A stretch of DNA of 64,000 bases, from positions 18,618,108 to 18,682,107 of the forward strand of contig NC_060886.1 of assembly GCF_014805685.1 (NCBI RefSeq), in the 5' to 3' direction. The notes beneath the pieces were generated by a model. It searched no databases and was not told the origin of the DNA. It saw only the letters and a list, made by a program, of their open reading frames with translations. The position numbers and the translations under genes are program-made. This DNA comes from Silurus meridionalis (lineage: Eukaryota; Chordata; Actinopteri; Siluriformes; Siluridae). Below, one piece after another: positions 27,270 to 39,064 of this stretch; positions within the stretch are counted from its first letter, which is position 1, and every line of letters starts with the position of its first letter.

Positions 27270-29720
27270 CAAATAAAAACTTGAATGATTTCCCCAAACT
27301 TTGTTTGGGGAAATCATTCAAGTTTTTATTTGTTTATTGAAAAAAACACAATTAAAAAACACAATTAAATATAATATAACTGCACAAAACTGCAGATAAC
27401 CTACAAAAGCTGGTTGTACTGCAAATGCAAGAAATATGTAAAATAAGAATGTTTTCTAAGAAATAATTCATTTAAGTCTTTTTTATCTACAAACATTTCC
27501 AGGAAAATAGAATTCCAGTCTGTCCAATTTTCATTCATTTTCCCTGCAATATTCACAATATTAATATTTGCTGATCTGCCTAATATAGATATGGGAATGG
27601 TGCCAATTATATTGCACATTTTCTCTTACACATTTGATCCAATAGTACCACGGTGTGCATTTTGCTTCTCCGGCATGATATTGTTTTCTTCCTATTGGAA
27701 ACATGTTGTAGAATTCTGTACAAGGTGGTGCTTAATAGGGTGTTTTGTGAACTTGGGTAGCTTTGGTTTGTAAGGCATTATTTTAAAATAAATGAGCAAC
27801 AGGTAGTCATGTATTTATTTAAATTAATAAATCAGAAAAATGTTATTTATTTAAATGAATACATGACCTGTTTTTGGTCATAAAATACAATTTTTTTTAA
27901 TCTACTCTGAGCAGTGCTTCCACATGGTTTAGTGTATAACAGCAGTCTCATGTCGAATTGTGATGCGACAGATTGCTTAGAGATATTTTTATGTTATGGT
28001 ATCTTGTGTTGACCCTGAACAATTTTTTTTTACTTATTCTGCTTTTTGTATGTTTTAGGATAATTATTATAGGTGTTTCACTTTCAGTGAAAGGAAAACG
28101 CATTATGAGCTGCTATTTTGTCAGACAATGGCAGACCCCAACAACAAAAGTCCACAATTAAGTCTCTTGAGCATTGCAGCTGCAAATGAGCACACTTCAG
28201 TGCACCTGTCTACATATATTCAACCACAAAAAAAGACAGCTGATCATCTAAAATCAGGTTTTTCATTATTTTAAGGAGGCACATCCTTTGCCCTAAAAAA
28301 CTAAACAAATGAAGCCTCGCACTTTCCCAGCACAGAGCAGCAACAGTAAGCCTTCTGAACCTCAGAGGCACAAGTAACACACCAGTAACCATTTATTTTA
28401 GTTGCTATGTGGCAGCTTTAGCTCTGAAAAATCCCAAACTGACATACAGTAGGGTCCAACGGTCTACATTAACATTGAACATCTGGGGTTCTTTTCGTTT
28501 AAACTTGAAAATAACCAGAAAGCTTGAGAATTTGAAGAACAAAACAGTTCAAGATCATGAATATTCAGTATAATGGTACTGGAAAATTTCTGTAACACTA
28601 AATAAATGCAAGAATAGTATTATATACAAAATACCAGATGGATTTGATCAAACGGGGATGTTCAGGTTAATGCCAGAATACACACAACCATTAAAGCAAA
28701 TGGGAAAGATGTAAGGTGTAAAAAAAATAATTTTCACTAATGATGATAATATAATTAACAACTTTGATTTTAATTGAATACACACTAAAGTAAAATTAAA
28801 GCAAAATGCAGCATGACTTTAGACTGGATGTGTGAATTTAGGGCCCTAGAATACAGTACCGAACGGAAAGTACGTCTAGAAAATTCAATTATTCATCAAT
28901 AAATGATAAATATGCTGAAAACGTTTAAATCCTTTTGTAAAATGAACTCAACCCATTAATTTAAAATGTACGGCTTGTGTTTTTTTGGCTTTACATTAAT
29001 TAGTTTAAATTTAATTTACATTTAATTAGTGTTCTGCCCTTGATGTTGAACACTGCTAAAAAATCGATGGCGAAAATACACTTATATTATTATATAGACT
29101 GTAAAATGATACACTTCATGACAAGTGGAAATGATTCATGCTAAACGCTATGTTTATCTACCTTTTTAATATCCTCCTCCGTCGCCTTCTTGAAGTCATG
29201 TTCAAAGGGACTAGCAAGTTCGTTGAACAGTCCGACCTCCTCACAGTTCTTCAAAAAGCGTGTGGGTGTCGGTGTTTGGTCTGTGAAGAGCAACCAATTA
29301 AATAAACAAATAGCACTTTCACAAACTACCTTAACGAACAAATGGGGACGCCTGACATTCTCACCAGCGATGATGACACTGTCACTGCGTGCTGGACCAA
29401 ACCTGAGTGTCATCTCATGCTTATGCTTATGGACTGCCAAATGGTCTTCATTTGTAAATCGCTGTGGAAATGAGACAGCGTCACACAAATGTTAATTGTC
29501 ACATGAAATATCGAATACAAGAAAAAAATGTTTAAAAACAAATGAATATGTTTCAAATGAACATTCAGTACAAGACACAGTTTAACAGGGCTCGGTGTTG
29601 AAAACATCACTGGAATTACTACAGTAATAAGAGCAATAGTGCAACCTTTTTACTGGGGTGTAAATAACATACCTGACCACAGCCAGGTGCAGTGCAGAGG
29701 AACGGTTTATCATCACTCAT
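12256..29720 (-). CDS. atf2: atf2, cyclic AMP-dependent transcription factor ATF-2 (11 coding exons)
   Basis: A bZIP transcription factor that binds CRE/AP-1 sites as a homodimer or with Jun, activated by JNK/p38. Coding exons (minus strand, in order): 29,720-29,673; 29,461-29,365; 29,280-29,162; 26,864-26,739; 26,351-26,173; 25,779-25,665; 24,608-24,522; 21,776-21,603; 21,259-21,053; 16,826-16,721; 12,464-12,256. All junctions are GT-AG and in frame, giving 488 residues; human ATF2 counted from the equivalent MSDDKPF methionine is about 487. A C2H2 zinc finger uses C9, C14, H27 and H31. The TPTPT activation motif puts the two phospho-threonines at T51 and T53 (human T69 and T71). The basic region is about residues 343-363 ([20 protein letters not shown]), and zipper leucines are L369, L376, L383, L390 and L397. 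The proline-rich middle (about 275-290, [13 protein letters not shown]) is diverged. The frame stays open upstream of this ATG within its exon (ETLN before MSDD), so a longer N-terminus from an upstream exon, as in human, is possible but was not located. Confidence 0.95.
12465..16720 (-). other. atf2: atf2 intron (4.3 kb)
   Basis: Contains poly-A slips near 13,410 and 13,545, a CT then AT microsatellite near 16,359-16,460, and a repeat-poor stretch at about 13,930-15,660 with several TAATTA-type sites. The plus-strand open frames here lack coding character. Confidence 0.75.
16359..16462. repeat. Compound CT / AT microsatellite in atf2 intron
   Basis: A CT run (about 16,359-16,400, passing through CTAT units) joins a long AT run (about 16,403-16,460). 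Read on the minus strand the order is AT then AG, the same layout as the arrays at 42.0 kb and 54.7 kb. Confidence 0.9.
16721..16826 (-). CDS. atf2: atf2 exon 10 (end of leucine zipper)
   Basis: Encodes [26 protein letters not shown] and MQKKSGYN, identical or nearly so to ATF2, and carries zipper leucines L390 and L397. The donor is GTGAGT at 16,720-16,715 and the acceptor TTGCAG. Confidence 0.95.
16827..21052 (-). other. atf2: atf2 intron (4.2 kb)
   Basis: Holds a CA microsatellite at about 19,499-19,564, and AT-rich DNA from about 19,680 to 20,200. A more complex stretch from about 17,940 to 19,270 has GC-richer islets and could be regulatory. No coding exon was found. Confidence 0.75.
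19499..19564. repeat. CA microsatellite
   Basis: About 32 uninterrupted CA units within an atf2 intron. Confidence 0.95.
21053..21259 (-). CDS. atf2: atf2 exon 9 (basic region and start of zipper)
   Basis: Begins [11 protein letters not shown] and carries the whole DNA-binding basic region ([20 protein letters not shown]) and zipper leucines L369, L376 and L383, ending in GQLQ. The acceptor is CTTCTAG and the donor GTACAA. The joins on both sides are frame 0. Confidence 0.95.
21603..21776 (-). CDS. atf2: atf2 exon 8
   Basis: Encodes [20 protein letters not shown], then a proline-rich insert ([13 protein letters not shown]), then [18 protein letters not shown]. The ends match ATF2 closely while the middle is fish-specific. 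The donor is GTGCGT at 21,602-21,597, chosen because it joins ETP to ASP in frame as in human; a GTAGTA three to five bases on would break the frame. Confidence 0.93.
23201..23280. repeat. GA / GAGAAA microsatellite
   Basis: A GA run passes into GAGAGAAA units. Confidence 0.9.
24331..24407. repeat. Compound AT / CA microsatellite
   Basis: An AT run (24,331-24,361) is followed directly by a CA run (to 24,407). Confidence 0.93.
24422..24436 (-). promoter_or_regulatory. CTCF-like motif (minus orientation)
   Basis: The minus strand reads GCACTAGAGGGCACC, a good match to the CTCF core. It lies inside atf2, about 90 bp past the donor of exon 7. This is motif evidence only. Confidence 0.4.
24522..24608 (-). 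CDS. atf2: atf2 exon 7
   Basis: Encodes [20 protein letters not shown] and QPVQSEAKM, matching ATF2 with few changes. The donor is GTAATT and the acceptor TCTTAG. Confidence 0.95.
24883..24957. repeat. GAAA tetranucleotide microsatellite
   Basis: About 18 near-perfect GAAA units in the intron between atf2 exons 6 and 7. Confidence 0.95.
25665..25779 (-). CDS. atf2: atf2 exon 6
   Basis: Encodes [20 protein letters not shown] and [18 protein letters not shown], matching the ATF2 [13 protein letters not shown] block. The first base completes the codon begun in exon 5. The donor is GTACGT and the acceptor TTTCAG. Confidence 0.95.
26173..26351 (-). CDS. atf2: atf2 exon 5
   Basis: Encodes [40 protein letters not shown] and [20 protein letters not shown]. 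The [14 protein letters not shown] and SSNRPIV blocks are shared with ATF2. The 179-base exon leaves two bases for exon 6. Confidence 0.95.
26739..26864 (-). CDS. atf2: atf2 exon 4
   Basis: Encodes [20 protein letters not shown] and [20 protein letters not shown] before DK and a GTGAGA donor. [11 protein letters not shown] and [13 protein letters not shown] are ATF2 signatures, including the conserved SP sites. The acceptor is TTTTAG. Confidence 0.94.
27229..27268. repeat. ATCA tetranucleotide microsatellite
   Basis: About ten ATCA units that end exactly where the hairpin begins. Confidence 0.9.
27268..27334. repeat. Perfect 32-bp inverted repeat with 3-base loop
   Basis: The arm at 27,268-27,299 is the exact reverse complement of 27,303-27,334, with TTT between. 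Arms begin AACAAATAAAAACTTG on both strands. Confidence 0.93.
27806..27875. repeat. Imperfect inverted repeat (MITE-like)
   Basis: GTCATGTATTTATTTAAATT on the left is mirrored by AAATGAATACATGACCTG on the right with a few mismatches and a two-base offset. The size and AT-rich core suggest a small foldback or MITE, or its remains. Confidence 0.55.
29162..29280 (-). CDS. atf2: atf2 exon 3 (phospho-activation motif)
   Basis: Encodes [20 protein letters not shown] then [19 protein letters not shown]. It contains the two threonines that stress kinases phosphorylate (T51 and T53 here). The first two bases complete a D codon from exon 2. The donor is GTAGAT. Confidence 0.96.
29365..29461 (-). CDS. 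atf2: atf2 exon 2 (second half of zinc finger)
   Basis: Encodes [20 protein letters not shown] and [12 protein letters not shown], containing zinc-ligand histidines H27 and H31. The acceptor is TTCCACAG and the donor GTGAGA. Confidence 0.96.
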
Positions 29721-29745
29721 ATTCAGAGTTTCTCTATGCCGTCTC
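29673..29745 (-). CDS. atf2: atf2 first located coding exon (start at 29,720)
   Basis: The ATG at 29,720 opens [16 protein letters not shown], with zinc ligands C9 and C14, and ends at a GTATGT donor. An acceptor (GTGTTAG) makes 29,745 the likely exon start. The frame is open back to that acceptor (RHRETLN), weakly resembling the human RQYKDLWN before MSDD, so translation may begin further upstream. Confidence 0.9.
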
Positions 29746-29900
29746 CTAACACAAAAGCCATTCGGAAAACTTTTCTGAATTACAAAAATACATAAATAGA
29801 GAGTATATGTGCTTACAGGACAGGAATCAGATCAGGCTTAGTATGTTTAAAGGAAAAATCCACCATCAGCTGTTTTGCATATTAAGGTTTAGTGTACATG

Positions 29901-29904
<4 letters not shown>

Positions 29905-29971
<67 letters not shown>
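29905..29971. repeat. AT microsatellite
   Basis: An uninterrupted TA run in atf2 intron 1. Confidence 0.95.
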
Positions 29972-29973
<2 letters not shown>

Positions 29974-30149
29974 CTGAGTTGCGTTCTTTTTTTATTTTGG
30001 CTTAAATATTTATGAAAATGCTGGTTTACTTCCACATTGGTTTCCTGCATTACCAACAACCCTGTTCGACTGTCGTAATACAGTGGGAATTTACTTTTTC
30101 TTAATGCACATTATCAACTTGTGCTTGTTAATATTATGAACAGCAGCTA

Positions 30150-30650
30150 CGCTAATTCCTCTCCACTGCTTCTCTTTCACTACCCATCCCGAGGCATCTA
30201 GAGACGTACCAGTGCCATTTGGACCTCTTTGAGTGTTTAAAGACTCTGGCATGGAGAAGCTGGTGTTGGATCTATGATGCTCAAATGTTAAGCTATTTTA
30301 TAAGTTGCTCAGTAGCTCCTGGTTCTATGAACTCGAATGACTGTATAAGACTGTAGAAAGGACATTACTCATAATCTCACATTCCAGTGCTCATGTTAGT
30401 TCTCACAGTGTTCTGTATTGTTGAAAGATTTATAATCACACTCTTGATGTCACCCAAATGAGGATGGGTTCCCCTTTTGAGACTGGTTCCTCTCAAGGTT
30501 TCTTCCTCATAACATCTAAGGGAGTTTTTCCTTGCCACATTCTGCTCATCAGGGATAAATACACATCACCTTCACTGTTAAATTCTGTAAAGCTGCTTTG
30601 AGACAATGTCTTTTGTGAAAAGCGCTATAGAAATAAACTTGACTTAATGT
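30150..30650 (+). mobile_element. Dispersed LINE-type 3' end repeat
   Basis: The stretch carries landmarks of a very common fish repeat: GATGGGTTCCCCTTTTGAGA, GGTTTCTTCCTCATAACATC, GGGAGTTTTTCCTTGCCAC, CTGTAAAGCTGCTTTGAGAC and an AT-rich end at GAAATAAACTTGACTT. It has no open frame and is probably a 5'-truncated retrotransposon tail. A reverse-oriented relative lies at about 36,500-37,440. The family name is not certain. Confidence 0.6.
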
Positions 30651-31741
30651 CTACCCAAAGAGCAGCAATGCTTTATTCTTGTAGCCTGTTCATCTCCGGC
30701 ACCTTCTCGTCTGTACAAACTGCTCACGTTCCAAAACTTTCCTGATAAAAACGCTGTTGATAAAACACCATCAGTCTTATCATCACACAGATCACTAACT
30801 TTCCAAGATGACTCTTGAATAGTCTGTGCTTTATAGCCGCGCCTAAAGTTTGCTGTCTCGCACAACTTCGATGTCGAATCTGACCGTGTACCTCACTGTA
30901 AAACGAGTAATTAAATAAAGGCCCTTTTGTTTTGCTGTAAGAAGTTAAGCATGAAACCTGACCGTTATGTCTGGGAAATGTGTAACTACACTAGAAATGT
31001 CAAACCTGGGACATAAGCATGGTATACAACCTCAGGTGTGTCAGAGGAAGAACAAAATCAAACTACAGATTAGAATCAGAAATACTGACCAAATAATCAC
31101 TATATGAGTCTGAATATATGCAATTCTTTTCTGGGTGGAGTTTTCCTTTAATACACTCTGCATCCTGCATGAAGTCCCTCCATACTCCAGCTAGATTAGA
31201 ACACATTCTATTGACAACTTTGCAAATACAATTAATGCATAAATATAGTTATAAATCAAGGTTTTTGTTGGTTAAAAAAAAGGATTCCGTCTAGAAATCA
31301 CTGATCAGAACTCTGATAGCAACACAGCAGCCAGACAGCACACTTCTATTGTCACTTAGATTACTAACACATTTTAAACAGGACACTAAATGCATGATCG
31401 TGTGCAGTGCATCCCAAATGAAACGATTTGAACAAGTTTATAAATAAATAAAAATAAAAATAAATGTTATAAATCTAACATTTTACACGAGCATCCAGTT
31501 CCTGTGCGATGATGCGGGTGCTGAGGATAACAATGCAGGCCACCTTGTTTACAGTAACCAGGCTAGTTAGCTAGCATGGCCGTCGCCATATTAGCACCAA
31601 TGCTATTACTGAGAAAATATGCACGTGTCATGCAAGTACGAGGTAAACACTTTGTATAACATACTTTGCACTCGTATTTCCCGACACGATAAACCGACTG
31701 ATGCGTGTTTACAAACGATACTAATTGATGCGATTACTCAC

Positions 31742-31830
31742 CCACAGGCACAACCCTGACAGCCCGAGCCCACGTAGCCCTCAGTTCTCGCGAGACTTCA
31801 TTTCATTCTCGTTCGTTGAAGCCTGACTCT
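31742..31830 (-). other. atf2: atf2 non-coding first exon (approximate start)
   Basis: A strong donor (GTGAGT at 31,741-31,736) on the minus strand follows GGTTGTGCCTGTGG in a CpG-rich setting, about 2.0 kb upstream of the MSDD exon. The 5' edge is not fixed. Confidence 0.55.
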
Positions 31831-31990
31831 TTAAGAATGGAGCCGCCAGTAGCGTCAGCGCTTCAAATCCGAGGAACAATTCAGATTACTTCAAATATCA
31901 TCTGCCATTAGTAATTATTCGTGCCTACGAGTCAGTTAATACACGCAAATAAAATCTAAAGGACACATACTTGTGGTTACTTTGACAGCC
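31770..31990 (-). promoter_or_regulatory. atf2: atf2 promoter with TCTCGCGAGA element
   Basis: CpG-rich DNA containing the perfect palindrome TCTCGCGAGA at 31,786-31,795. This element is known from CpG-island promoters and is bound by BANP (and discussed for Kaiso). It is just upstream of the first-exon donor, so initiation probably occurs within about 100 bp of it. Confidence 0.65.
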
Positions 31991-32580
31991 ACGCCCATCT
32001 CGTGTTTTCATTTCCGCCATTTATTCCGGTTAGATGGGGGAGTTGGAGCACAATCCTTACCTACCAATCGTAGTTCTGAAGTGACCTGTCCTGCACATTC
32101 TGTTGTATTCGACTGAGAGTAATAAACACATACGTGCAGGACATGCCCCTGAATCAGGCTCTCAACTTCAATCTTAGATTACACATAGTTCTCACGACCA
32201 ACACACCTGATCAGGTGAGAACTAAAACCTGTAAACTGTGTTCCACATTAAGCCCCTTTAACTGAATATTTACAGAGCAAGCAGGGAATAAGTAACCACC
32301 TTGAACACCAGTAAACAGAAGGATATTTATTTAACGCAATTTACAAAAGCAAATGTTTACTGGCTTTGAACCAGTTTCATCCTACATTCCTTTCTCCATC
32401 CACCAGGACTGAGTCCTAGAAATGAGTGGATCCAAAACTAGTACACTTCTCCATTTGTGTTGTTACAGAAAGTGCTATTAAACTACTGAGGTTTTGAGAT
32501 GAATCCCCAACAAGGGCATTTTCATGAGCACCGTTGTTCAAAGAAGGTGACAAAACATTTCCATAATACAAAAAAATTAC
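31991..32580. other. Short intergenic region between atf2 promoter and atp5mc3 3' end
   Basis: Only about 0.8-1 kb separates the atp5mc3 stop from the atf2 first exon. The genes are in tandem, so this stretch combines atp5mc3 3' flank and distal atf2 promoter. No gene was seen in it. Confidence 0.5.
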
Positions 32581-32589
32581 AGTTGTCTT

Positions 32590-32769
32590 TTTAACAGTTC
32601 AAATACACATTTTAATTTTGTAATTGCTTTATAATACATTATTCTTTTGACAGAGTGGACATTGAAAATGAGCATTTTTTTTCTATTCGAACAATTAAGA
32701 GCGGACACTTTTGGTAGCAACTGTCAATTCACAATTGAACAGCGTATTTTTCCATTTGCAGGACGTTTT
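32590..32769 (-). other. atp5mc3: atp5mc3 3' UTR (approximate)
   Basis: Follows the stop codon on the minus strand. ATTAAA near 32,611 is a possible poly(A) signal; AATAAA near 32,330 is an alternative. Confidence 0.4.
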
Positions 32770-34894
<2,125 letters not shown>

Positions 34895-35140
34895 TGTGAA
34901 ATATAAAGTTTTGAGTTATTAATCCTGTTAGGATTCCAGCAGCCGGGGACTGTCTACAAGGCAAAAAGAGGGTAAGGTCAATATCAACTTCATAGCTTTA
35001 TTAAGAAAAATAAAACGACTTAAATTCAAATATGATGTTAATAACAAGTGGCTAATAAACCGCACTGAATAAGAGACGCTATAACGCGAGGATGAAGCAG
35101 GATTTACTTTATTTCTCTCCCCGCTAAATCTGATACTCAC

Positions 35141-35185
35141 CGAAAGCAGAGGTCGAAACACCGGAAGCACCGCGCCTGCGCACTA
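35141..35185 (-). other. atp5mc3: atp5mc3 non-coding first exon (approximate start)
   Basis: A GTGAGT donor at 35,140-35,135 on the minus strand sits at the edge of a CpG-rich promoter, one short intron upstream of the ATG exon. Confidence 0.6.
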
Positions 35186-35235
35186 GTATCTGCGACAAAA
35201 CTCCCGGATGGAGATGTGACATCACGCAAGATCGT
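35155..35235 (-). promoter_or_regulatory. atp5mc3: atp5mc3 promoter with NRF-1 and ETS sites
   Basis: GCGCCTGCGCA near 35,172-35,182 fits NRF-1 and CCGGAAG near 35,161 fits ETS/GABP. Both factors are typical of nuclear genes for mitochondrial proteins. Confidence 0.7.
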
Positions 35236-35584
35236 TTCTTTCAAACTTTATTTGAATGAGATATGGAACAAAAGGAAGGTTTAATACAATAATAATAATT
35301 AGAAGGAAATGCATAAAGAAACACAATTGTGAAACATTACATCACCATATACAAAACACATTAACATTGTGTTCGGAACGTCATATTTCAAGTTCGTTAT
35401 TATTAGTATTTTTATGAATGAATTATTTGGTGCAGTAGTTAGTGTTGGTGCCTCACAGCTCCAGAATGTGGTGTTTATCATGTGGTGTAATTTTCTTAAA
35501 TATAATCCAGTAGTAGGACCACTAACAAGTCTAAATTGGTCCTATTTGTGAATGAGTGTGTGTGTGGTGCTCTGTGAATGAATA

Positions 35585-35770
35585 AATCAGAATCAGAATC
35601 ATGTTTATTGGCCAAGTGTGTTGACACACAATGAATTCGGTTCCAGGTGTTAGTGACTCTCAAAGTACAGACATCAATAAAACTATACATTCAGCTTGGA
35701 CTATACGAGACAAAACAGACAACACAAGACAGAAACAGACTATACAAGACAATAAACACAATGTGAGACA
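35585..35770 (-). mobile_element. LINE-type 3' end with AATCAG tail
   Basis: AATCAGAATCAGAATC is followed by GTTTATTGGCCAAGTGTGTT and GACACACAATGAATT, a dispersed fish repeat usually found as a 5'-truncated retrotransposon end with a simple-repeat tail. The orientation is minus by the tail position. Confidence 0.5.
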
Positions 35771-36499
35771 ATATATATTTGGAATTTGTCTTGACCTTTA
35801 ATATTTATTCACTTGGCTGGCACTTTTATACAAAGCAAATGATAACCTTTCAAAATGGCATATTCCAAAAAAAGATGTCTCTTCTAGATCATGGTAAAGA
35901 GCTTGTTCTGACTGGCTACCCATTGTCAAAACATCAAGTCAGTCCAGCAGACCCCAATCTTTGCCCGCTGGCAAGTGAGGGCAATAAAAAAAATGACATT
36001 GAAAGTGTCCTGATCCATCTCAATTCTCTTCACAGTAAACATAATTGAAATATCTAAATAAATATGGAATAAATTATTTTCTGTCTGTAAAGATTTTTTA
36101 AAAATGTGATCCCACATAACCTTCTTTTTCTTTTTAGCATTTCAGGAGTTATATCTGTGCAGGTGTGGGTGATGAATGGCTTACCAGAGCCACCTGTTAT
36201 AGGGGTGATGAGTGCTGTGGGCCTCAGTGGGTTTGATTGCTGTTATTAGTGGTAAAATCCCTCAATGTTTCTACTGGTGGAATCTCTCAAGATGTACAGC
36301 GAATGATGGAACATAGTTGTTTTTAAATATAGAATTACATTCCTATGTTGACTCTGGTCCCTGAAGAAAAGCAACAATTCAGACAGAGGATTTAATAAAT
36401 GCCTCAGTGCAATATAATCTAGCAGTTATTTGATAACATTTATGGTTGATCTGAACTGCTAATTTCTCATGTCTTTTGTCGAACTGAAGAAGACATCAA

Positions 36500-36872
36500 T
36501 TTGATTTACTTTAATTGTATTTGTATAATGCTTTTAAAAATGTGTCAAAAAGTAGTGTTGCACAAATAAATAGACTATGAATATAAATTTTAAATGTATA
36601 AATAAGTCCCCGTAAGCTTGTCTCTAATGAGCAACTCAGTGGCGACAATGGCAAAGACAAACTCTCTAAGATGGTATGAGGAGAAAACCTTGATAGGAAC
36701 TAGACTCAGAAGGGAACCCATCCTCATCTGGGTGAGGGTTTTATCATTGCAGCCCTAAGCCATTGTAGCAGTCTAGCTACAGTGAGTATCAGCATCAGGG
36801 TAAAACAGCCACTTCCAAAAAGAATAAAGGGACGCGATCACTGGTACCTCAGGAGCATGTTTAACTAGAAAC

Positions 36873-36925
<53 letters not shown>

Positions 36926-37445
36926 GTGATAACAGGAAGAAAGAAAAACATGCATTATTAAGCTTTTTTTTTTTTTTTTACACAATAGTTAAGGACACTT
37001 AGCAGTATGATCAGAGTGTAATTAGGGTCTCCAACATCAAACCAGAAGCTTGTAAGAGGAGCCAGAAGGTAAAAAAGACACGAGGAAGCCCTCGAATATA
37101 AGACGGCCCACCACACCACCATCAACATACTTGCGTGAACATGTTAATGTGGGGCAGGGGGTTTGGGCAACATCATCCAAACCTCCCAGTTCACCAAAAC
37201 ACTATAACCATGATCCCTCCAGATCTACTCCTTTAGCTAAGAAAAAACAAATGTGTTTTCAACCAAACTTAAACACAGACTGTTTCTTAGTTCTGAACAC
37301 TAAATGGAAGGCTGTTTCATAAATGCGGGGCATGGTCTTCATTATAGGTACCAACAAAAAGCCTGCACCTTTTGATCTAAGCTGTGTTGTGTGGTTGATC
37401 CTAATGGCCCAGATGTTCACTCAGGTACTGCACCCTGAGATCTAT
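36500..37445 (-). mobile_element. Dispersed fish repeat, reverse-oriented relative of the 30.15-30.65 kb copy
   Basis: On the plus strand the order is a tail-like AATTGTATTTGTATAATGCT (near 36,510), then AACCCATCCTCATCTGGGTG (near 36,716), then segments such as GCCTGCACCTTTTGATCTAA (near 37,360). These are reverse complements or upstream parts of the repeat in atf2 intron 1. A GA array interrupts it. No coding frame remains. Confidence 0.5.
36874..36920. repeat. GA microsatellite
   Basis: GA dinucleotide run of about 22 units. Confidence 0.93.
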
Positions 37446-37856
37446 TTTATATTCAATGTCAGATTGATCAGGTCATGCATTTTGTAGTGGTTGTGGTTAA
37501 GTGGGTGGCAAATTTAAAATAAACCTCACCTCACCAATTTTTTTTACCCCAGATCACATCTCTGAATTGTCTACATTTGCATTTCATGATTTTGCAATCA
37601 AGTGAAATCACATCATGTTAACTGAAATACACATTGTAATGTTTTACGTATTTTGGCTATCTCCACTAAAGACAGTCATGTCATTTGAAAACCTATTGCT
37701 AACTAGTTGGCCTCATTAATAGCTTTTTTTCCTCCTGCACTCCCTAAAACAGATAATCCATTTTTATTTCGTGACAAGAATAAAATAGATTAATGGTGGC
37801 TTACTTTTCCGCTGGTCAAACTTGAAGAAAGGAGAGATGATCCTTGAGCTGTTTGA

Positions 37857-37870
37857 CCACCAGAGGGGGT
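37857..37870 (+). promoter_or_regulatory. CTCF-like motif
   Basis: CCACCAGAGGGGGT differs from the CTCF core mainly at one C. It is about 2.7 kb upstream of the atp5mc3 promoter, at the edge of the desert. Confidence 0.35.
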
Positions 37871-38019
37871 CAAAGAGTTTAATGTGCCAACTGCTTAGGG
37901 GATCTCTGCAAGTTCTCTCACTAAACAGAGCAATTTGATACAGGAGCTTGGAATCAAAGCCCCCCAAACCCAGCACCTCCCACCCCACACACACCTGCTC
38001 CCTTCCATGTCAGCACATA

Positions 38020-38054
38020 ATAATAATAATAACAATAAAAATATTAACAACATC

Positions 38055-38102
<48 letters not shown>
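38020..38102. repeat. AAT trinucleotide microsatellite
   Basis: Imperfect ATA/ATC units lead into about 15 perfect AAT units. Confidence 0.93.
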
Positions 38103-38545
38103 TAAAGAGAAAGAAATACAAGTTTTTACAAATCTTAAATCATTATTTTACATGTTACCTTATTTCACATTCCAAAATGTAGTGCTGCTTGTCAAGATGA
38201 CGACAGAGGTTACCTGCACTTGTTTAGCATTCATGTGAATGTTTAACTACAGCTGTTGTAGATCAAACCAGCTCTAGACTAGCAGGTATGTTCAGTTATC
38301 TTTTCCAAGGGCTTCATCCACCTACCACCGCCCTCTCTCTCTTTCTCTCTTGCACTCTCTCGCTCTCTTTCTCTCTCACCCACTCTGCTCCTGAGTGAAC
38401 ATCTTGAGACATTGCATTTGCATGCGGCCCCCATCAAGCTGCATGCACTCAGACTGGTAATAAAAGGCATTGACCCCCTTAACCTTTATGAATTACAATT
38501 TGTGCCAGCAACACATCCTGTCAGAAGAGTGGGCACCCACAGTGC

Positions 38546-38546
38546 T

Positions 38547-38592
<46 letters not shown>
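38546..38592. repeat. GT microsatellite
   Basis: About 22 GT units. Confidence 0.93.
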
Positions 38593-38595
<3 letters not shown>

Positions 38596-39064
38596 AGGGT
38601 GTGAGAGTAAAGGAAAGAGCATTAGTGTGTGTATGTGTGTGCTGTGCAGTTGTAAGAAAAATAGGAAAAGGTTTTTACAGGCACTGGCGGACACTGTTGA
38701 CAAGCTGTGAATAGGCGTTCTGCATTCTGACAGCATGGCCAGGAGTGAGGCTACAGCAACTCTGAAGCCCCCATATGCAGCATGAACACACACACTCACA
38801 CACACATACATACATCATAACCAATCACACAGTGCAATGTTGATTTTCACTTGCTCCCATTGTAAAGTATAATACACAGACTCTATGGTATATTAGTTTT
38901 GTAACTGTCACAACACTTTTCATTATTTCAAAACTACCTATTTCATTGTAAAAGATCAAATGTTCAAGTCCCCTAAGGTAAATATTCTGACATATTTGAC
39001 TGTTTTGACATGTTTAAGCATGTTTCCTAAGTGATGCTTATTGATTGATGTAAGAAAAGAAGCC

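Larger units (their letters stand above)
26865..29161 (-). other. atf2: atf2 intron (2.3 kb) with hairpin repeats
   Basis: Contains a TCAA/ATCA tetranucleotide array (about 27,229-27,268), a 67-bp perfect hairpin abutting it (27,268-27,334) and a looser inverted repeat at about 27,806-27,875. The rest is AT-rich without exon signals. Confidence 0.75.
29746..31741 (-). other. atf2: atf2 first intron (2.0 kb)
   Basis: Runs from the non-coding first exon to the MSDD exon. It contains an AT array (29,905-29,971) and a LINE-type dispersed repeat (about 30,150-30,650). A further small coding exon for a longer N-terminus was sought but not found. Confidence 0.7.
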
